A stretch of DNA of 64,000 bases from Rosettibacter sp037481715. GTDB lineage: Bacteria > Bacteroidota > Ignavibacteria > Ignavibacteriales > Melioribacteraceae. Each line of letters opens with the position of its first letter. Position 1 is the stretch's first letter. The stretch covers positions 186,001-250,000 of the forward strand of contig JBBFLD010000003.1 of the NCBI GenBank assembly GCA_037481715.1, given 5' to 3'. The notes under the pieces were generated by a model. It saw only the letters and a program-made list of their open reading frames with translations, was not told the DNA's origin and did not search any database. Below, piece after piece: positions 17,370-26,630 of this stretch. Position numbers and translations under genes: made by a program.

Positions 17370-17762
17370 ATGATAAAAATTCCTAAGACAATTATCGAAA
17401 AAATTATTGAACACAGTAAAATTGATTTCCCTATCGAAGCCTGCGGTTATCTTATTGGTAATGATGATACTGTAATTGATATTATCAAAATGACAAACAC
17501 AGATAAATCCAATGAACATTTTACTTTTGACCCGAAAGAACAATTTAATGCAGTCAAATATGCAAGACAGAAAGGGGCAAAGTTAATTGCTGTTTATCAC
17601 TCTCATCCAGCTTCGCCTGCAAGAATGTCTCAGGAAGATATTCGCTTTGCTAACGATACTTCAATGAAGTATTTAATTTATTCAGTCTCAGAAGATAAGC
17701 TAAAATGCTTCAGCATCGACAAAGAAAAAAATGTAACAGTAGAAGAAATTATACCACTATAA
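17370..17762 (+). CDS. JAMM/MPN+ metalloprotease (HcyD/Mec-like)
   Basis: 130-residue zinc isopeptidase of the Mov34/MPN family. The JAMM motif is complete: H77-x-H79-x7-S87-x2-D90 (HSHPASPARMSQED) with an upstream Glu23 in FPIEACGYLIG. In related systems this protease first trims the carrier tail to expose diglycine and later releases the amino acid (cysteine for Mec, homocysteine for HcyD) from the carrier. Its position at the end of the carrier/MetY/ThiF group supports both roles. It lies 3 bases after the tusA-like gene. Confidence 0.88.
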   Translation: MIKIPKTIIEKIIEHSKIDFPIEACGYLIGNDDTVIDIIKMTNTDKSNEHFTFDPKEQFNAVKYARQKGAKLIAVYHSHPASPARMSQEDIRFANDTSMKYLIYSVSEDKLKCFSIDKEKNVTVEEIIPL

Positions 17763-17850
17763 ATATTTTGACAAAAATCATTTAATTAAAAAATAATCTT
17801 GAATTAGTTTCTCTTTTACTTTATTATTGTTCAGGGAATGGAATCAAATT

Positions 17851-18348
17851 ATGACAATCAATAATCAAAATATAATCCTTCCAATCGGCGAATTTCTTGA
17901 TGCCAAGATTAATTCTTTCAGCATCAAAAATATAAATGAAATTAAAAAAGAAATCGATTACAACACATTCCTTAAAAATTTATCCGATGATAAAAAATTT
18001 GCAATTGTTACTGAAAAAGCTGATGAAGATTCAAAAAATCATAATGAATTAAGATTTCAAGAATACACTCCGGTTGCCCGTCCACTTGAAAGTTCTACTA
18101 TATTCAATGAAACAAAAAAAGTTAAAAGAACAAGAAAAAATTTTAATCGACATTACTACAGCGAAGAAGAAACACCAAAGTCTGTTGAATCAAAAAATGA
18201 GAAGGGATTTTATATCATAATTGATGGAATGATTTTTCAACCAGAAAAGAAAAACGAAGAATTAAGTTACATTCAGAAAAGAATTAATAAAATTTATCAC
18301 TTAAATTACGCAAGGGACCCCGGCACACTCGTCAATGTTATTGCTTAA
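17851..18348 (+). CDS. Hypothetical protein
   Basis: 165 residues, not recognised. The N-terminus is Asn/Ile-rich, the middle very basic (VKRTRKNFNRHYYSEEE), and the C-terminus contains GFYIIIDGMIFQPEKK and YARDPGTLVN. There is no signal peptide or membrane segment. The ATG at 17851 has AGGGA upstream at a long distance; a TTG start at 17827 would also be in frame. The last 4 bases overlap the convergent gene at 18345-18719. Codon use resembles the neighbours, so it is probably a real gene. Confidence 0.55.
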   Translation: MTINNQNIILPIGEFLDAKINSFSIKNINEIKKEIDYNTFLKNLSDDKKFAIVTEKADEDSKNHNELRFQEYTPVARPLESSTIFNETKKVKRTRKNFNRHYYSEEETPKSVESKNEKGFYIIIDGMIFQPEKKNEELSYIQKRINKIYHLNYARDPGTLVNVIA

Positions 18349-18719
18349 TCTTTATAATATCCTCTTTTCTTGTAAAGCTTTGCACCATAAATTCGCTCAT
18401 CACCAATCTGATTAACAATATAATGCTTTTCAGGTTTTCCATTTACTTCAAGAATTTCGTAACCAACTATTCCGCGTTTAAGTAACTCACTTAGCATTTT
18501 TAAGAATTCTTCTTTTTCTTTGTCATTCAGGTCATCAATATCAAGACGGTTGGTTCTTCCAAGATTTAAAAACTTATCAAGCTTATCAAATACTTTTGCT
18601 GTGTTTGAAATTTCTGCAGAATCTTTCAGTTTATATTCTTCTTTTAGAAAATCTTTTTTATCATAAATTTCTTTAAATAATGAACTCAAAAAGAAATGTT
18701 CATTTTTAACTGGTTCCAT
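18345..18719 (-). CDS. Hypothetical protein
   Basis: 124 residues, not recognised. Charged and probably helical in the first two thirds (KEEYKLKDSAEISNTAKVF, KEEFLKMLSELLKRGIVGYE), followed by a short beta-like C-terminus (YEILEVNGKPEKHYIVNQ). No signal peptide or membrane segment. Transcribed convergently with the 17851 gene, with a 4-base overlap of the ends. It begins with ATG and a modest AAAGAGAA upstream. Function cannot be inferred. Confidence 0.6.
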   Translation of the reverse strand: MEPVKNEHFFLSSLFKEIYDKKDFLKEEYKLKDSAEISNTAKVFDKLDKFLNLGRTNRLDIDDLNDKEKEEFLKMLSELLKRGIVGYEILEVNGKPEKHYIVNQIGDERIYGAKLYKKRGYYKD

Positions 18720-18804
18720 CTGGTTCTCTTTTTTTAATAATTATCGAAGAGTTTTAAAATTATTTAAGTCATTTTTGTTGATTCAAATCAAAGCATAAAA
18801 AAAA

Positions 18805-19743
18805 TCACAAAACTTTACTCAAAAAATTCACAATGATTTTCACAACTTCACTATGCCATGGCTGGAATAACCAAAATGTATGCGGAGTATTTTCAATGGT
18901 GTGAATTTCATAATAGATATTATGCTTTTTCATAATTTCAATTGCCTCGTCCCTTCCAGCATGAAATCTTGGCAATGAACTGTTAATAAAAAGAATTGGC
19001 GGTGTATCTTTTCCAATATAAGTTAAAGGAGATGCTTCAACCCATAATTCTGGTTTTTCCTTGTAAGTAAATCCAAGCCACATTTTTGCAGCAGATGGTT
19101 TGGATGGAATTGTATCTTTTCCGCTCTCTGATGGAGTTGTCATATCAAGAACGCCATCAATGTCAATTATTGCTTTTACTTTTGTTGAAAATTTTTTATT
19201 GGAAGGTTCAAATTTTTTTCCTGTGGTCGCCCCAGCTAATGCAGCAAGCTGTCCACCTGCTGATTGTCCCATCAAAATAATTTTGTTAGTGTCAATATTA
19301 TATTTTTTTGAATTTTCTTTAAGAAACAGAATTGCATGTTTAATATCAAAAACAGAAGCTGGATACAAAGCTTCGGTTGAAAGTCGATATTCAATGGTTG
19401 CTGTTATAAAATTTTGAGATGCAATGTTAGAAGCTAAAGCCCATTCCATTTCTTTATGACCAGAACGCCAGCCGCCGCCATGAATTATTATAATGCAAGG
19501 TAAAAATTCTTTATTTGCTTTTGGCATAAAAAGGTCAAGATGAAGTTTTCGATTTCCTTCTTTATGATAAACTATATTTTTCTTAACAGTTACTTTTTTA
19601 TTTATGGCTGCTGGTTTAGCAAAAGGAAAATCTTCTTTAATTTTTTCATATGCAGAATGTAATGTAAAAGAAGTATCTCGTAGAATTTTGTTCTGTGAAA
19701 AAATTAAATTCGATACAAATAGCAATAACAAAATTACTCTCAT
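18805..19743 (-). CDS. Secreted alpha/beta hydrolase (esterase/lipase, BD-FAE-like)
   Basis: 312 residues with an N-terminal signal peptide (LLLLFVSNLIFSQ). It has the oxyanion-hole motif HGGGWRSG and the nucleophile motif GQSAGG; the acid/His pair is in the C-terminal part (GRDEA, NTPHTFW). This subfamily of hormone-sensitive-lipase-like esterases removes acetyl or feruloyl groups from plant polysaccharides. It stands next to a pectinesterase on the same strand, which supports a role in de-esterifying pectin or hemicellulose. The exact substrate is not visible. Confidence 0.85.
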   Translation of the reverse strand: MRVILLLLFVSNLIFSQNKILRDTSFTLHSAYEKIKEDFPFAKPAAINKKVTVKKNIVYHKEGNRKLHLDLFMPKANKEFLPCIIIIHGGGWRSGHKEMEWALASNIASQNFITATIEYRLSTEALYPASVFDIKHAILFLKENSKKYNIDTNKIILMGQSAGGQLAALAGATTGKKFEPSNKKFSTKVKAIIDIDGVLDMTTPSESGKDTIPSKPSAAKMWLGFTYKEKPELWVEASPLTYIGKDTPPILFINSSLPRFHAGRDEAIEIMKKHNIYYEIHTIENTPHTFWLFQPWHSEVVKIIVNFLSKVL

Positions 19744-19860
19744 AATTTACCTCATAAAATTAACGAGGTGATCAAAAAAGATTTTCTAAAATTTTTTTCA
19801 AAAAATTCTTAAAAGTTTTGTGAACATTAAAATTTCTGAATCCCAATCAAAATAAAAATT

Positions 19861-19929
19861 GCAGATTCCTCTGGCCAGCAGATTAATACATATAAAACCG
19901 CGATAATCAGCCCAACCAGAGAAATCTGC
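19861..19929. repeat. Long imperfect inverted repeat after the pectinesterase gene
   Basis: GCAGATTCCTCTGG (19861-19874) and CCAGAGAAATCTGC (19916-19929) are complementary at 13 of 14 positions. Read on the minus strand, an inner pair (GCTGATTA / TAATCTGC, 7 of 8) extends the structure to a hairpin of more than 20 bp. On that strand a T-rich stretch follows (AATTTTTATTTTGATT), so it may terminate pectinesterase transcription. The length and the bulged palindromic form also fit a REP-like or mini repeat element. Confidence 0.65.
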
Positions 19930-19955
19930 GTTCCATTTTTTATGATAATCCCCTT

Positions 19956-22900
19956 TTACTTCAATAAAATCATTTTTTTGGACATTACAAAATCATCTGT
20001 TAATAATTGATAGAAATATACACCGCTTGCAAGCATTGATGCATTAAATTGAATCTTATAGTATCCAGGATTTTGAAATTCATTAACCAGTGTAGCAACT
20101 TTTTGACCCACAATATTATAAACAATAAGTTTTACTTTTCCTGCTTTTGGCAGCGAATAATTTATTGTAGTAGAAGGATTAAATGGATTCGGATAATTTT
20201 GAGATAAAGAATAATTAGTAGGAATTTCTTTTATATCAGCTTCTTTTTCTTCAACAGAAGTTATTACATCCGGCATCCAGTCATATCCAAAATTTGGATT
20301 TGTATTTTTAGAGAAAATATTTTGAAGCGTATAATCTTTTGCTTCTTCATCGGTCAATTGTCTTGATATTGAAGTTAATCTTTTTGAAATATCAGAACCG
20401 GGACCATAGCATTTATATTCAGCATAAAGAGCAGGAGTTACATTCCATGTTGACCAGCCAGCAGGATTTAATGAAGCAGGTTCATAACAATTAATAAATA
20501 CAGTTCTTGGTTTTGCCTGCCAAGGTCTTCCAAGCACAAATGATGTAATTCTTCTTCCATCAAATCCTATTGAATCTGCGGTTATTTTGCAATCTCTAAA
20601 TACATAACCAAATTTTGATTCTGCATCAGTGCTTGCAGCAGTTAAAGTTCCACCTTCTCTGTTAATATGAATTTCACATGAATCAAAAACAACAATGTCT
20701 CTTCCAAATATAAAATCAACGGAACCTTCGATGTAACAATTCTTCATATAAATTCTTCCAGCACCTCTTCCTCCCCAAGTATAATAAGTATCCTGATAAC
20801 CAAGTAATTTGCAATTGAAATATTGCTGTCTATCGCCATTAACTCTTAATGCAACAGCTTGTTCACTGCTGCCATGAGAACCATCATTTTTAATTGTATT
20901 TTGGAAAGTAATATTAATTGCAGTAAAATCATCTGCATCAATAGCAACGCTGTATGAACCAGAAGTTCCTAAATTATTTTTACCTGCATAATCATCATAA
21001 GTTAAAATTGTACTGTCTCTGTCTTCTCCTTTAAGAATAACATTAGTCTTGGATGCAGGAAGCAATAATTTTTCATAGTAAATTCCTTTTTTAACAAAAA
21101 TTGTGTAAGGACCGGTATAATAATCTGGAACATCATTAAATGCAGCTTGAACTGTTTTGTAATCTCCAGTTCCATCTTTAGCTACTACTTTTGTAACAGC
21201 CGGCATCATTTCTTGAGTCTTAAATGAATATTCTTCACCATATCCAGTTCCTTTGCTGTTTGTAGCATAAGCACGAACATAGTAAGTTGTATTTGGTTCT
21301 AATGGATATAAAATACTTGTAAACTTTCCTAAGCCATTTCCATTTTCAGTTTTGAAATCGTTGATTGTTGGATTACCTTTTTTATTCCAGCATACTCCTC
21401 TTACAATTACAGTATCACCACCCCAGTTTACAACTTCACCTCCGCTTACTGCTGTTTTAGCCAGTATATTTGTTACAGTATTTGTTTTGACAACAGGAAC
21501 AGTCAAAGAATCAAGAGTAGTAAATTCAATTTGTTCACCGTAGGAAATTCCTGCATCATTAACAGCATATGCACGAACAAAATATTTTGTACCTGGAGTT
21601 AATCCAGTCATTCTGCTTTTGAAGGAACCAGAGCCGCTGCCATCATTAGTTTTATTATCCGAAATTGTTGGATTGCCTGATGTATTCCAGCAAACACCTC
21701 TTGCAGTAACAATAGCTCCACCATCATTTGGAATATTACCGCCGCTTGTTGCAAATGTAGTTGAAATATCTGTTACAGAACTTGTAACTACAGTCGGTGG
21801 GTCAGCAGTTACACCCAAAACTTTTCCAATAATTTGAACACTATCTACTGCAATTAATTTTGCCCATCCTTCTGCTTTTGTATTATGAGGATAAATTCTC
21901 AAATAAAATTTTTCTCCTGTGCTAATTATTTCTTCGAGTTTAGCACCATACTTGTCAACTTTATTGCCAACCAATGAAGTATCTTTTATCAATAATGTTT
22001 TTGTTGCAAATGTGGAATCTTTAGAATAATAAACTGCTGCTCTTAAGTTGCTTGAGAACCAGCCTCCCATGTACAAAGAGACTGAATCAACATACAAAGT
22101 TCCGCCATGTTTTGGTTTAGCTGTATATTGGAAATAAAGTGTATCGGTTGGATTTGGTTCTGCATACCAAGTTTTCGAAACAGTTTGAATTGCACCGCAT
22201 TTCAAATTATTTCCTTTTGTATCTGGAAGTTGAGTTGTTCCATAAAATTTCATTGTTGGACTGTATTTAACAGGTTCTCCTAAAATTGGTCCAGTTGTTT
22301 CATACTCTTCACCGGTTTCATAGGGCCAAATTACTTTTGATGCAACTGGACTTCCTTCAACTTCACCTGCAATTACAATATTTTGCAGACACATATATTT
22401 GCCTGTTGAGATAGATGAACTTTCATGCCAAGGATAAAATCTCAAGTAAAATGTTTCACCTGATTTAACAACAATATTTTGCTCAAATTCAAAATGTTCC
22501 AATGCATTAGGATTTAAGTAGTTATGCCCTGTTTGGTCGCTTGTTTGATAATTCAATTTAATTGCATTGCTGAAATCTGCTTTTGTAGAAATCCATACAT
22601 TAGCCTTAAATGTGCTTGAACTTTTAGCACCAATATCGAAAGAAACTTTATTCACATAAAATGTATAACCAGATTTAGGAGAAACTGAAAATTGAACATA
22701 AACAGAATCAATCTGATCTGTTAATCCTGCTGGCCAAGTATTATTGGTACCTGCCATTCTTATTCTTTGACTGTTGTTTGGTCCGGTATATTGATTGATT
22801 TCTGTGTTATGAAAATATTCATCCTGAGCTGTTACTTGTCCAGTTGTTATAACTGCAAAACCAGTTCCACCACTTGCAGGATTAGTAAGAGGCCATGTTG

Positions 22901-23531
22901 CAGATGCCTGATAAGTTTTTCCTTTTGTTGTTCCCCAGATTTTAACATCCTGAATATAAAGATATTTTGATGTTGAAGGTGAACCTTCATACCACGGATA
23001 AATTCTTACAAAAAGTGTATCACCGTCATTAACATTTGCATTAATTTTAAAAGCATATAATGAATCATTATTATTTCCAAGTACTAATGGATTTGGATTT
23101 AATTTTTGAGCATTCACAAATGAAGAACCAATTGAGTACCAAATATTTGCTCTCATATAACTTGTTCCACCGCCGCCTAACCATAATGAAATAGAATCAG
23201 CATGAAAACTGTTTCCAGTTTTAGGCATTAAAGAAAATTGCACATATCTTGTATCAACCTGACCTGTTTCATTTCCCCATGATATAGGATTAGTGCCATC
23301 GTGTGGCCACCACCTTTGATTTGTTCCAAGAGGACCGGCATTTGTTCCAGAATAACTTCTTACAACAAAATTAAGACTTCCGATTTGTGGGAAACCAATT
23401 AAATTTCCCTGAACAACAGAAACATTTTGACTATCAGGTGGAACACACTTCCATTCAACAAATGCATTGTTTTGTGAATAAAAATTGCTCGTTAAAATTA
23501 GTAGAATAATTAACGATAAAAATTTCTTCAT
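19956..23531 (-). CDS. Secreted multi-domain pectinesterase with type IX secretion tail
   Basis: De-methylates pectin outside the cell. 1191 residues: signal peptide, three beta-sandwich-like repeats of about 180 residues (each with a YLRFYPW or FVRIYPW type strand), two FN3-like repeats (each with RGVCWN, TYYVRAYA, YGE), then the right-handed beta-helix pectinesterase domain from about 800 to 1090. Family motifs are EQAVALRV, QDTYY, DFIFGRD and LGRPW. The last 85 residues form a type IX sorting domain (NYPNPFNPST, YNIVGQKVATLVN, MLASGVYFYQL). The ATG at 23531 has GGAGG five bases upstream; an earlier ATG at 23543 lacks it. Confidence 0.92.
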   Translation of the reverse strand: MKKFLSLIILLILTSNFYSQNNAFVEWKCVPPDSQNVSVVQGNLIGFPQIGSLNFVVRSYSGTNAGPLGTNQRWWPHDGTNPISWGNETGQVDTRYVQFSLMPKTGNSFHADSISLWLGGGGTSYMRANIWYSIGSSFVNAQKLNPNPLVLGNNNDSLYAFKINANVNDGDTLFVRIYPWYEGSPSTSKYLYIQDVKIWGTTKGKTYQASATWPLTNPASGGTGFAVITTGQVTAQDEYFHNTEINQYTGPNNSQRIRMAGTNNTWPAGLTDQIDSVYVQFSVSPKSGYTFYVNKVSFDIGAKSSSTFKANVWISTKADFSNAIKLNYQTSDQTGHNYLNPNALEHFEFEQNIVVKSGETFYLRFYPWHESSSISTGKYMCLQNIVIAGEVEGSPVASKVIWPYETGEEYETTGPILGEPVKYSPTMKFYGTTQLPDTKGNNLKCGAIQTVSKTWYAEPNPTDTLYFQYTAKPKHGGTLYVDSVSLYMGGWFSSNLRAAVYYSKDSTFATKTLLIKDTSLVGNKVDKYGAKLEEIISTGEKFYLRIYPHNTKAEGWAKLIAVDSVQIIGKVLGVTADPPTVVTSSVTDISTTFATSGGNIPNDGGAIVTARGVCWNTSGNPTISDNKTNDGSGSGSFKSRMTGLTPGTKYFVRAYAVNDAGISYGEQIEFTTLDSLTVPVVKTNTVTNILAKTAVSGGEVVNWGGDTVIVRGVCWNKKGNPTINDFKTENGNGLGKFTSILYPLEPNTTYYVRAYATNSKGTGYGEEYSFKTQEMMPAVTKVVAKDGTGDYKTVQAAFNDVPDYYTGPYTIFVKKGIYYEKLLLPASKTNVILKGEDRDSTILTYDDYAGKNNLGTSGSYSVAIDADDFTAINITFQNTIKNDGSHGSSEQAVALRVNGDRQQYFNCKLLGYQDTYYTWGGRGAGRIYMKNCYIEGSVDFIFGRDIVVFDSCEIHINREGGTLTAASTDAESKFGYVFRDCKITADSIGFDGRRITSFVLGRPWQAKPRTVFINCYEPASLNPAGWSTWNVTPALYAEYKCYGPGSDISKRLTSISRQLTDEEAKDYTLQNIFSKNTNPNFGYDWMPDVITSVEEKEADIKEIPTNYSLSQNYPNPFNPSTTINYSLPKAGKVKLIVYNIVGQKVATLVNEFQNPGYYKIQFNASMLASGVYFYQLLTDDFVMSKKMILLK

Positions 23532-23688
23532 AGATGCCTCCATTTATTGAATTGTAATCGCTTAATTTCAGAAAAGGAATGATATAGCTAAATAAATCTA
23601 AGATGGATTTTTAGAATTTAGAATATAATTTCTATAAGCCGAGTAATTTTTCGATAAGCTGCTATTTAGGAAAGATTAGCTGCGGTTT

Positions 23689-24486
23689 TTAAAATGTGAA
23701 GCCTGATAACTTTTGAAAATTTTCTTTATAAGTTCTGCTCATTTTCAATTTCGTTCCATCTTTCAGGAACAATTCATAATCACCATGCTCATTTGATTTG
23801 AGCTTTTCCACTTTTTCAATATTAACAATTGATGAGCGATGTATTCTTATGAATATTTCCGGATTTAATTTATTCTCGAGAGAATTTAATGAATCGCGCA
23901 ACAGAAATTTTTCATCATTAACATGAATACAAACATAATCACCTTGAGCTTCTATCCAGTCAATTTCTGCAACCGGAATTATTTTAATAATATTTTTATT
24001 CTTAACAGAAATTCTGTTTATAAATTTTCCTTCATCTGTTCTAATTCCTTTGTCAGAAATTAAATTCAGATATTCATCTGCAAGTGTTTTGAATTTTTGG
24101 GAATATAATTTTAATCTTCGATTTTCAATTTCATTAATTGCAAAATCAATTGCTTTCTTCAAGCGGGTTTTATCAATTGGTTTTAATAAATAATCCACAG
24201 CATGAAATTCAAAAGCTTTGAGAGCATACTTATCATAAGCTGTTACAAAAATTATCATTGGAATATTTTCATCATCAAGATTTTTTAGAACTTCAAAACC
24301 ATTCATCCCCGGCATTTGAATATCAAGAAAAACTAAATCTGGTAAAAGCTCATTAATTTTTTTTACAGCATCAATTCCTGAACTGCACTCAGCAATAATT
24401 TCAATTTCTTTGTAATCTTTCAAACGAATCCTCAATCCTTCTCTTGCATGAGGTTCATCATCAACTATTATTGTTCTTACTTTCAA
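23689..24486 (-). CDS. LytTR-family response regulator
   Basis: 265 residues: receiver domain (D9, D10, phospho-acceptor Asp55 in FLDIQMPG, Lys102 in LLKPID) followed by a LytTR DNA-binding domain (about 160-262, with IHRSSIVNIEKV and LKMSRTYKENF). It is the last gene of the minus-strand unit starting at 28091, 20 bases after the degenerate kinase gene. The likely activator is the LytS-type kinase at 25515-26630. The targets are unknown; such regulators often control neighbouring surface or envelope genes. Confidence 0.93.
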   Translation of the reverse strand: MKVRTIIVDDEPHAREGLRIRLKDYKEIEIIAECSSGIDAVKKINELLPDLVFLDIQMPGMNGFEVLKNLDDENIPMIIFVTAYDKYALKAFEFHAVDYLLKPIDKTRLKKAIDFAINEIENRRLKLYSQKFKTLADEYLNLISDKGIRTDEGKFINRISVKNKNIIKIIPVAEIDWIEAQGDYVCIHVNDEKFLLRDSLNSLENKLNPEIFIRIHRSSIVNIEKVEKLKSNEHGDYELFLKDGTKLKMSRTYKENFQKLSGFTF

Positions 24487-24506
24487 ATTATTCCTCTTAT
24501 TATTTT

Positions 24507-25514
24507 TTAATTGCTCAATACAATAGAATAACTATTATTATTTTCAATCAAATAGACATTTTCATTTTCTTTCATAAAATTCTGGAGTTTGTTGATTTCC
24601 TCATCTCCAATTTCTCTATTAAAATAAGTATTAAGAACGACGAAAAACTTTTTGTTTATTTTTTTTGCAGTTAATTCAATACGAATATCATTGCTGATTA
24701 TATTTAATAAACTTTTTACAACAAATAAAATTGAGAAAGATGAAACCATAAAATCTTCGTAAGAATTTTCGACATTTTTTTTCAATTCTAATTTTTTTCC
24801 AGAAATTATTCTTTCAACCGATAAATATTTTTCCACAATATCAATTTCATCACGAAGCGAAATAAAATCTTTTTCGTTATAAAGTGATATTCGTAAAAAC
24901 TCACTTACTGATGTCAACAGATTGTCGGCTTGATTCGTTTTTCCATCTCTAACCAGTTCTGAAATTTTTTCTAATGATTTGTAAAGAAATGAAGGATTAA
25001 TTTTACTTTTAAGTTCCTGCAGCTTGGTTAATGACAATTTTTCTTTCAGCTGATAGCTTGTTAACTCATTTTCTCTTAATTGATTTTTATATTTAATCAA
25101 ATAAAAACCAAGGTAAAATAAAATTATCATTACAACATCAAGCCAGACCAAGGGATTGTTAAACATAAATTGATAAAAGCTGTTATAACTTTTTCTTATC
25201 AGCAATAAATTTTCCGAGCTATAAAAAATAAACTGATGAGCTGCAATCAACAAAAAAATAATAAACACATCTTTCAATATTTCTAAAAAAATATTTTTCT
25301 TTTGACTGTTAACAAGAATTAAAATAGTAACTGCAATAACAATGAAATACCAGTTATAAATCAGTTTTGTTAATAATAGAAGTACGAAAGGATTAATTGT
25401 TTTGCGATAAATAAAATATGTCTGCAATGAATTAATTAATCCAACAAAACTGAGCACAATAAAAAGTGACATAAATAATTTGAGGTCAATTATTTTTTTT
25501 AATTGTGAAAACAT
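24507..25514 (-). CDS. Degenerate LytS-type sensor kinase (predicted pseudokinase)
   Basis: 335 residues with four to five predicted membrane helices in the first 140, then a region collinear with the dimerisation/catalytic part of LytS-type kinases. The phosphoacceptor motif is altered: where the neighbour has P-H187-F-L-F-N, this protein has P-S175-F-L-Y-K. The N-box (LVENSVRHG in the neighbour) and G-boxes (DNGKGM, GLGL) are not recognisable. It should therefore neither bind ATP well nor autophosphorylate. It starts immediately after the stop of the intact kinase gene, so it is probably co-translated and acts as a dimerisation or sensing partner. Confidence 0.8.
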   Translation of the reverse strand: MFSQLKKIIDLKLFMSLFIVLSFVGLINSLQTYFIYRKTINPFVLLLLTKLIYNWYFIVIAVTILILVNSQKKNIFLEILKDVFIIFLLIAAHQFIFYSSENLLLIRKSYNSFYQFMFNNPLVWLDVVMIILFYLGFYLIKYKNQLRENELTSYQLKEKLSLTKLQELKSKINPSFLYKSLEKISELVRDGKTNQADNLLTSVSEFLRISLYNEKDFISLRDEIDIVEKYLSVERIISGKKLELKKNVENSYEDFMVSSFSILFVVKSLLNIISNDIRIELTAKKINKKFFVVLNTYFNREIGDEEINKLQNFMKENENVYLIENNNSYSIVLSN

Positions 25515-26630
25515 TTACACCAGCAGTTTATCTTTGACTAAAGGGATTTTCATTAATACTTTCAATCCGCCAAGTTTTGATTTCATTAATTTGAAATCAT
25601 ATTTATCTTCAAAAAAATATTCAAGCTGCTTTTTGATAATTTTTAATCCTAATCCTTTTTCAATTTTGTTGTCATCCATTCCTTTTCCATTATCTTCAAC
25701 TGAAATTATTAGATGATTATTTTCTTCATCAATACTTATCTGAATAATTCCCTTATCTGTAATCTTTGCAATTCCATGACGAACCGAGTTTTCCACAAGA
25801 GGCTGAAGTATAAAATTTGGTATTAAAGCATTTTGAAGATTTATGTTACTATTAATTTCAAAGGAAAGTTTTTCTCCAAATCTTAATTTTTCTATTTCCA
25901 GATAATTTTTTACAAATTCTAATTCTTCATTTAATGAAATTAGTGAATTATGATTTTCTTTAACTGACCTTGAAAGAAGTTCTTTAATACTGTTAATCAA
26001 TTTCAATGTAGTATTTCTATCTTCTTTCAATATTAATGTTGAAAGTGTATTGAATGTGTTAAACAAAAAATGCGGATGAATTTGACCTCTCAAAATGCTT
26101 ATCTGTGCTTCTGTAATACTGTTATTTAATTGAGATAATTTTATTTCTTCTTTCTTATTTTCTTCAAGATTTTCTACAACATAAATTCCCGTTTCTATGA
26201 TAAAATAAATCACGATATCAACCCAGAGCCATTGATTTCGAAGTATTCTTCTGTAAATCAAAGTTTCAATATCGAGGTAATCGAGTATAAGATTTATAAC
26301 AAATGCAGATAAAATTTGATGAATGCTTACAAGAATTAGTGGAGCAGCAAAATAAATAATTAAGTAATCAACAAATTTATTCTGGTTATATTTTTTTACT
26401 ATCTTAAAAATTACTGGTGCAATAAAAAACCAGTAAAGCCAGTAAAAAATATTAAATGGGATATGCCACAATAAGCTATAGTGTTGAGTTGAATTAGGTT
26501 CAATTATAAAATAATGCTGGAGTGCAACTGTAAGAGCAATAAAAATTAAAGCAAAGAAAAGAGTCAACTGGAGATGATAATAACTGCTTTTCTTATTAAA
26601 GTAAATATTCTTTAATGAAATTGAATGCAT
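25515..26630 (-). CDS. LytS/YehU-type sensor histidine kinase
   Basis: 371 residues: four to five predicted transmembrane helices (about 20-155), then the His_kinase domain with phosphoacceptor His187 (QIHPHFLFN) and an HATPase domain with N-box LVENSVRHG, G1 VEDNGKGM and G2 GLGLKII. The ATG overlaps the stop of the serine hydrolase gene (TAATG). The next gene is a degenerate paralogue and the one after is a LytTR regulator, the normal partner of this kinase class. The signal is unknown. Confidence 0.92.
   Translation of the reverse strand: MHSISLKNIYFNKKSSYYHLQLTLFFALIFIALTVALQHYFIIEPNSTQHYSLLWHIPFNIFYWLYWFFIAPVIFKIVKKYNQNKFVDYLIIYFAAPLILVSIHQILSAFVINLILDYLDIETLIYRRILRNQWLWVDIVIYFIIETGIYVVENLEENKKEEIKLSQLNNSITEAQISILRGQIHPHFLFNTFNTLSTLILKEDRNTTLKLINSIKELLSRSVKENHNSLISLNEELEFVKNYLEIEKLRFGEKLSFEINSNINLQNALIPNFILQPLVENSVRHGIAKITDKGIIQISIDEENNHLIISVEDNGKGMDDNKIEKGLGLKIIKKQLEYFFEDKYDFKLMKSKLGGLKVLMKIPLVKDKLLV

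Noticed and set aside
17768..17799. Promoter for the hypothetical gene at 17851
   Set aside because: TTGACA is present but the best -10 (TAATCT) is 20 bases away; too weak to list.
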